A stretch of DNA of 7,577 nt from Minisyncoccota bacterium. Lineage in GTDB: Bacteria > Patescibacteriota > Minisyncoccia > UBA6257 > 1-14-0-10-40-38. Under the pieces are notes generated by a model. The model did not search any database. It had not been told where the DNA came from and saw only the letters and a program-made list of their open reading frames with translations. The position numbers and the translations under genes are program-made. The stretch is from NCBI GenBank assembly GCA_009694925.1, contig SIBX01000028.1, positions 1 through 7,577 of the forward strand, in the 5' to 3' direction. Positions 5,041-7,577 of this stretch are shown piece after piece; position 1 is the stretch's first letter, and each line of letters opens with the position of its first letter.

Positions 5041-5316
5041 CTATTTAATTTCAAACTTATCAAAGGCCTTATATATCCCCTTAACAGATTCTACCTGTAC
5101 AATCGTATAATCCCCTCCACCAGCTCCTTTCTTTATCCAATCTATAAAATTTTTTACTATTTCTGGTTTTCCTTCTATTTCTAAATAAACCGTACCATCT
5201 TCTTCGTTTCTAACAAATCCAAACACACCAACTCTATTGGCTTCTTTTTCTAATGTTCTTCGTAAATATAATCCCTGCACTTCCCCAAAAATCGTTAGAT
5301 TAAAATGTTCCACCAT
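5041..5316 (-). CDS. acyP: Acylphosphatase
   Basis: Acylphosphatase hydrolyses the carboxyl-phosphate bond of acyl phosphates in the cytoplasm. The 91 residues match the family length. The first signature is GEVQGLYLRRTLEKEA (11-26); R19, in the phosphate-binding loop after VQG, is the expected catalytic arginine. The second signature is GFVRNEEDGTVYLEIEG (33-49), with N37 as the catalytic asparagine. The loop is slightly unusual: GLYLRR where GVxFR is common, the aromatic position before Arg being Leu. The rest of the ferredoxin-like alpha/beta sandwich is recognisable, including a Gly-rich segment (AGGGDY, 65-70) near the end. ATG 5316 was chosen; the next codon is GTG, so the two possible starts are adjacent. 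A TATATT -10-like element lies at 5334-5339, divergent from the small-RNA promoter. There is no Shine-Dalgarno sequence. Confidence 0.93.
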   Translation of the reverse strand: MVEHFNLTIFGEVQGLYLRRTLEKEANRVGVFGFVRNEEDGTVYLEIEGKPEIVKNFIDWIKKGAGGGDYTIVQVESVKGIYKAFDKFEIK

Positions 5317-5350
5317 GCTTTTGTTTTAAGTTTAATATAGTTGCCTAAAT

Positions 5351-5378
5351 TTGACTGAAATAACCAACCTGATATAAT
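5351..5378 (+). promoter_or_regulatory. Promoter of the 59-nt small RNA candidate
   Basis: TTGACT (5351-5356) and TATAAT (5373-5378) are separated by 16 bases. Initiation is expected at about A5385. There is no plus-strand gene downstream until 7052, and the transcript meets a strong terminator at 5405-5443. Confidence 0.7.
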
Positions 5379-5384
5379 GATTCT

Positions 5385-5443
5385 ATCACCAATAGAAGAG
5401 ATCACCCTACAAGGTTCCGTCCTTGTAGGGCCTTTTCTTTTTT
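5385..5443 (+). ncRNA. Candidate small RNA, about 59 nt, antisense to the 3' end of the NYN-domain gene
   Basis: A near-consensus promoter is followed after about 20 bases of AT-rich leader by a perfect ten-pair hairpin CCCTACAAGG (5405-5414), loop TTCCGT, CCTTGTAGGG (5421-5430), and the T tract TTTTCTTTTTT (5433-5443). The minus strand has no T run after the hairpin, so this is a plus-strand terminator and cannot serve the NYN gene. The product would be a single-stranded head of about 20 nt plus the terminator stem, a layout common for trans-acting small RNAs. About 37 nt of it are antisense to the last codons and stop of the NYN gene. A 22-codon ORF from ATG 5377 starts inside the -10, so this promoter cannot express it. 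Confidence 0.55.
5405..5443 (+). terminator. Intrinsic terminator of the small RNA
   Basis: Ten perfect pairs with a six-base loop, then CC and eleven pyrimidines, ten of them T. The stop codon and last codons of the convergent NYN gene are embedded in it. Confidence 0.85.
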
Positions 5444-5937
5444 AAGGCTCTTAAAGCTAATTTTTCTTTCAAATCATTCATATAGGCTAAAAACGACTTT
5501 ATATTTTTAAATTTTAAAAGGGCTGAAAATTTAAACCTGTTGGGTATTAATAAAACCTTAAGCTTTTCTTTTTCAATAAGATAATTAACTAAGCAATTAA
5601 AATCCCCATCTCCAGTCACGATAACAGCCTTATCATAATTTTTATAATCAATCATCGCTTGCAACACTAACTCTGCGTCACAATTACCCTTAGTTGTTCC
5701 ATCTTTATATTCCAAAGTTGGTTTAAAAACACATATAAAACCGGATTCTTGTAAATATTTATAAAGACTAGTATTGCCCTTTATATATCCAATAACCAAA
5801 TATGCCATACTAACTCCGTATTTCTCTTTAAGATAAACGCGAAATCTGGCAAAATCTAATTTCCATCCCAATTCACGAATACTTAGATTAAGATTCTGAC
5901 TATCTATAAAAGCATAATTGTTTTCCTTTTTCTGCAC
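5407..5937 (-). CDS. NYN domain (PIN-like, LabA/DUF88) putative ribonuclease
   Basis: NYN-domain proteins have the PIN-like nuclease fold and are thought to cleave RNA with divalent metals held by clustered acidic residues. All the hallmark blocks are here in 176 residues: NNYAFIDSQNLN (6-17) with D12 and N15, KGNCDAELVLQAM (83-95) with D87, and VIVTGDGDFNCLVNYL (105-120) with D110 and D112. These aspartates would form the metal site. The C-terminal helix is lysine-rich (LKEKLALRALKKKRPYK). No membrane segment is present. The start is GTG at 5937; no in-frame ATG precedes residue 44, which would lose the first catalytic aspartate, so GTG is preferred. A TATAAT lies at 5976-5981 with the palindrome TTCGCGAA in its -35 position. 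The substrate is unknown. The 3' end lies inside the terminator of a convergent small RNA candidate, which might affect its mRNA. Confidence 0.92.
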   Translation of the reverse strand: MQKKENNYAFIDSQNLNLSIRELGWKLDFARFRVYLKEKYGVSMAYLVIGYIKGNTSLYKYLQESGFICVFKPTLEYKDGTTKGNCDAELVLQAMIDYKNYDKAVIVTGDGDFNCLVNYLIEKEKLKVLLIPNRFKFSALLKFKNIKSFLAYMNDLKEKLALRALKKKRPYKDGTL

Positions 5938-5975
5938 GGCTTTATTCTTTACATTTTAAATTTATATTTAAAACG

Positions 5976-6021
5976 ATTATAACAAAATAAAGTTGCTTCG
6001 CGAAATTTTTGGACCAAAAAT
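5976..6021 (-). promoter_or_regulatory. Promoter region of the NYN gene with two palindromes
   Basis: On the minus strand a TATAAT (5981-5976) has in its -35 position the perfect palindrome TTCGCGAA (5997-6004). Adjoining it is the 17-base inverted repeat ATTTTTGG-A-CCAAAAAT (6005-6021). Either could be an operator. The leader would be about 32 bases, longer than most others in this window. Confidence 0.35.
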
Positions 6022-6036
6022 GAGCGAGTTAGATGC

Positions 6037-6420
6037 CTATTTTTTTACTACTATTTTAAAACTTATAAATCCCAACAATCCCAATTGAATAGTCGGAGTT
6101 AACCCGACATTAATTAAAGGAATAATGGGCATTAAATTATTATACGCCCATCTTTCTGTATTTAGGGCATAACACTCCATAGCGATTGCCCAAACAAACC
6201 CAATAAGGATCATTATCCACTCTCTAGATTTCAGAAAACCGAAATATAAAAATGGTAAAGAAATTACGCTAATAATTATTGCATCAACAAAAGACGCTCT
6301 TAAAAGTATTAATTCCGTAATTTCTCCTCCCATAAAATTATCATAAAGGAAAACGTGTAAATTTTCCCAAATAAAATTCAAGAAAAAAGAAACTAAGAAT
6401 ATTTTTCCTAAAATTTTCAT
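6037..6420 (-). CDS. Four-helix integral membrane protein of unknown function
   Basis: From ATG 6420 the protein has 127 residues. An upstream in-frame TTG at 6426 would add two residues; the ATG is preferred. Four membrane segments are visible at about 5-24, 44-62, 67-85 and 103-123. Polar conserved-looking residues sit at the membrane edges: NFIWENLH (15-22), RASFVDA (41-47), EW (67-68) and ERWAYNNLMPIIPLINVGLTP in 89-109 followed by IQ. The W-E, R-W-x-Y, MP..P and G-L-T-P..Q pattern resembles a small membrane family seen in diverse bacteria whose function I cannot name. It starts 14 bases after the stop of the preceding gene (6435-6974), so the two are probably one operon. There is no Shine-Dalgarno sequence. 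Coding is likely because of the regular hydrophobic pattern. Confidence 0.8.
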   Translation of the reverse strand: MKILGKIFLVSFFLNFIWENLHVFLYDNFMGGEITELILLRASFVDAIIISVISLPFLYFGFLKSREWIMILIGFVWAIAMECYALNTERWAYNNLMPIIPLINVGLTPTIQLGLLGFISFKIVVKK

Positions 6421-6434
6421 ATACAATAATCAGT

Positions 6435-6974
6435 TTATTTAAAAACAACGCTCTTTAAAATAACATCCGCCAGATTATCAACGTTTAAATTTTCATTTTC
6501 CATCGTACAGTCTGTTTTATTTGGCTCATCATAATTTTCGCATCTAGGATATTGCAAGATAAAACTCAAAGCCAATGCTCTCTCATTATCAAGAGCGGTC
6601 TTATAGTTATATGTCGTAAAAACACTTCCAGCAGCACCTTCATTTTGAGTATTTACGCAATAAGTAGAATTATTAACCACTCTTTCAGTCATTTCTATAT
6701 TTGAAGGATTTTTTTCTAATACCTCGTCGCAATTAAATGGATCTGAAAAAACGGTCACCTTAGGAGGCCATTCTTGAGGAGTAATAAAATTATTAGATAA
6801 TAATGGATATTTAAATTTTATTCCTTGAGTTGCGTCTGTATATATTTTCCAGAAAGCATTTGCTTTTTCTGTTACCGGAACAGAAGTTCGAGAATTTACC
6901 AAAAAACCAATTCCCAATATAAGAAATGCACCTATCGAAATTAATATATTTTTTTTACTGCTTGATTCTGGCAT
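6435..6974 (-). CDS. Single-pass secreted/membrane-anchored protein of unknown function
   Basis: This gene encodes 179 residues with a short basic N-terminus (MPESSSKK), one membrane segment at about 9-26 (NILISIGAFLILGIGFLV) and an extracytoplasmic domain. In the domain, YTDATQGIKFKYP (45-57) is the usual opening of a PsbP-like or related lipid-exposed alpha/beta fold, which in CPR and Gram-positive proteins often reads y.....gi.FkYP. WPPKV at 69-73 and YCVNTQNEGAAGS at 105-117 are the most distinctive blocks. Four cysteines (82, 106, 145, 156) suit two disulfides, as expected outside the cell. No enzyme motif is seen. It leads a probable two-gene operon with the four-helix protein. A TATAAT at 7013-7018 on this strand overlaps the divergent promoter of tRNA-Asn. 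The fold assignment is a guess from the opening motif; export is well supported. Confidence 0.85.
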   Translation of the reverse strand: MPESSSKKNILISIGAFLILGIGFLVNSRTSVPVTEKANAFWKIYTDATQGIKFKYPLLSNNFITPQEWPPKVTVFSDPFNCDEVLEKNPSNIEMTERVVNNSTYCVNTQNEGAAGSVFTTYNYKTALDNERALALSFILQYPRCENYDEPNKTDCTMENENLNVDNLADVILKSVVFK

Positions 6975-6993
6975 AGATGTTTAGTGTAAATTA

Positions 6994-7022
6994 TTGAATT
7001 ATTTTGCTTCATATTATAGTAT
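6994..7022 (+). promoter_or_regulatory. Promoter of tRNA-Asn, overlapping a divergent -10
   Basis: TTGAAT (6994-6999), a 17-base spacer and TAGTAT (7017-7022) precede tRNA-Asn, with initiation near 7029. A minus-strand TATAAT (7018-7013) for the gene at 6974 lies in the same DNA, so the two promoters could compete for polymerase. Confidence 0.5.
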
Positions 7023-7051
7023 ATTACTACTCCTCTTAATTAGGTAGTCAT

Positions 7052-7126
7052 TCCGGAGTAGTTCAGTGGTAGAACGCCTCGCTGTTAACGAGGATGTCGT
7101 AGGTTCGATCCCTACCTCCGGAGCCA
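7052..7126 (+). tRNA. tRNA-Asn(GTT)
   Basis: The acceptor TCCGGAG pairs with CTCCGGA. The D arm is GTTC/GAAC, the anticodon arm is CCTCG, loop CTGTTAA, CGAGG (anticodon GTT), and the T arm is GTAGG, TTCGATC, CCTAC. The variable region has five bases. The discriminator is G7123 and CCA is encoded at 7124-7126. All arms pair perfectly. Its 3' end lies antisense to the last codons of a recombinase-like remnant, as expected for a tRNA used as an integration site. Confidence 0.98.
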
Positions 7127-7291
7127 TCGTGAACGAACAGAGGCGATAGCTTCTGTTTTTTCTTGTTTTATAGGTGTTACTTTCGGTTCTAACCTTAGGT
7201 ATTCTTTTTCAAGAGCAGGATAGCTGTTTGCAATAGGAACAAGCCATTCATTTGGTTCAATAAATAGCTTTTGATCTTTAATTATTAATAT
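7112..7291 (-). pseudogene. C-terminal remnant, probably of a serine site-specific recombinase
   Basis: A minus-strand frame of 59 codons, open from just after a TAG (7292-7294) to a TAG at 7112-7114, has no start codon but reads as the C-terminus of a protein: LFIEPNEWLVPIANSYPALE, then KEYLRLEPKVTPIKQEKTEA and IASVRSRWLRR. The order W..P....YPALE.EY.RLEP......K.EA.ASV.S.W is one I associate with the C-terminal ends of CPR serine recombinases; this comes from memory and not from a search. The final WLRR and stop are the antisense translation of the tRNA-Asn 3' end, as in integrase genes whose 3' end carries the attachment core. No continuation toward the recombinase catalytic domain was found between 7292 and 7577, so the gene is truncated. 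That stretch up to 7466 holds nothing else recognisable. Confidence 0.55.
7136..7165 (+). terminator. Intrinsic terminator of tRNA-Asn
   Basis: AACAGAGGC (7136-7144) pairs with GCTTCTGTT (7149-7157) around GATA, giving nine pairs including one G-U, then a run of T from 7156 to 7161 continued by CTTGTTTT. It starts nine bases after the CCA. The same DNA on the other strand encodes the TEAIASV stretch of the recombinase remnant. Confidence 0.8.
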
Positions 7292-7420
7292 CTAGGCTAT
7301 AAATTGATACTAGTCTGTATCTTGCCAAAAATAAACAGCGGAAGTTATATATAATTTAACTTTTTCCAATTTCATGCTAAATTGTAGGTTACAACTTAAT
7401 GTTCGGTAGTTGCTCAAACC

Positions 7421-7448
7421 TTGTGGCTTAAAATCCATAAGATATGAT
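7421..7448 (+). promoter_or_regulatory. Possible promoter of the gene at 7467
   Basis: TTGTGG (7421-7426) and TATGAT (7443-7448) are 16 bases apart. Initiation would fall near 7455, giving a leader of about 12 bases before ATG 7467, in keeping with the short leaders elsewhere in the window. Confidence 0.4.
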
Positions 7449-7466
7449 AGAGAATCTATCCCTAGT

Positions 7467-7577
7467 ATGTTAAAAAAAATACAATTACGATTAAAAGCGT
7501 TATTTATAGTTACCACGTTTTTTTGATATTAACTTTTGCATTTCAGGTATCAAGTGCTTATGCCGTTTACGTAGACG
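7467..7577 (+). CDS. Secreted protein, N-terminal part, with an apparent one-base frameshift in a T7 run
   Basis: From ATG 7467 the frame reads MLKKIQLRLKALFIVTTFF and meets TGA at 7524-7526, right after seven T (7518-7524). One base back, the frame continues LILTFAFQVSSAYA followed by VYVD to the window end. Joined, the two halves make an ideal signal peptide: basic start, continuous hydrophobic core, and SAYA followed by V as the cleavage site. VYVDG openings are common in small exported bacterial proteins with YVxPHYRS-type repeats. The T TTT TTT heptamer is a classic slippery sequence for -1 slippage, so the shift may be transcriptional or translational slippage, phase variation, mutation, or a missing T in the sequence. 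The second frame alone has no good start and would begin KKNTITIKSV, which is poor for a signal peptide. The gene continues past the right edge. Confidence 0.6.

Noticed and set aside
4651..5184. A 177-codon plus-strand frame overlapping the GC-rich unit
   Set aside because: It runs through the strong terminator and into the antisense of acylphosphatase, has a serine/arginine-rich composition with no fold-like pattern, and competes with another open frame.
5377..5445. A 22-codon ORF (MILSPIEEITL...) over the small RNA
   Set aside because: Its ATG overlaps the -10 box of the only promoter, so it would not be in the transcript; it also runs through the terminator stem.
7310..7516. A 68-codon minus-strand frame near the right end
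   Set aside because: It overlaps the signal-peptide gene on the other strand, has no recognisable pattern and does not join the recombinase remnant in frame.

Overview
The window reads as a piece of a Candidate Phyla Radiation (Patescibacteria, Parcubacteria-like) genome. Composition is AT-rich, genes are short and tightly packed, and no start codon has a convincing Shine-Dalgarno sequence. Several genes have a TATAAT-like -10 only 6 to 12 bases before the start codon, which suggests leaderless or near-leaderless mRNAs. Several small secreted or membrane proteins also look like CPR families. TGA is used as a stop only by the pgsA-like gene, and nothing requires a recoded UGA. The assignment rests on style and recognised families; no phylogeny was run.

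Layout. At 1-172 (-) is the signal-peptide start of a secreted protein cut by the window edge. At 292-378 (-) is tRNA-Ser(GGA), abutted at its 3' end by a short palindromic repeat. At 444-1166 (+) is a membrane-anchored two-domain secreted protein, separated by a bidirectional terminator from a leftward block: rpmE (L31), a CDP-alcohol phosphatidyltransferase, groEL and groES. groES has a -10 six bases before its ATG. Upstream of it lies an orphan minus-strand terminator preceded by a possible 19-codon leader ORF. At 4327-4533 (+) is a small helical protein.

The most unusual part is 4534-5450. It holds two plus-strand units with good sigma70-type promoters and strong intrinsic terminators but no convincing conserved gene. 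The first is about 440 nt, markedly more GC-rich than its surroundings and rich in hairpins (candidate structured ncRNA, or less likely a small membrane-protein gene). The second is about 59 nt and lies antisense to the 3' end of an NYN-domain gene (candidate sRNA). Between them is acylphosphatase (-).

From 5407 to 6974 (-) lie the NYN nuclease-like gene, a four-helix membrane protein and a single-pass secreted protein; the last two are probably co-transcribed. At 7052-7126 (+) is tRNA-Asn(GTT) with encoded CCA. Antisense to its 3' end, and continuing to 7291, is an open frame that looks like the C-terminal remnant of a serine site-specific recombinase, suggesting a past integration at this tRNA. 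At 7467 (+) a secreted-protein gene begins; its signal peptide is complete only if a one-base shift occurs in a run of seven T.

Functionally this is mostly core housekeeping (translation, chaperonin, phospholipid synthesis) mixed with envelope proteins, plus a cluster of noncoding transcription units.
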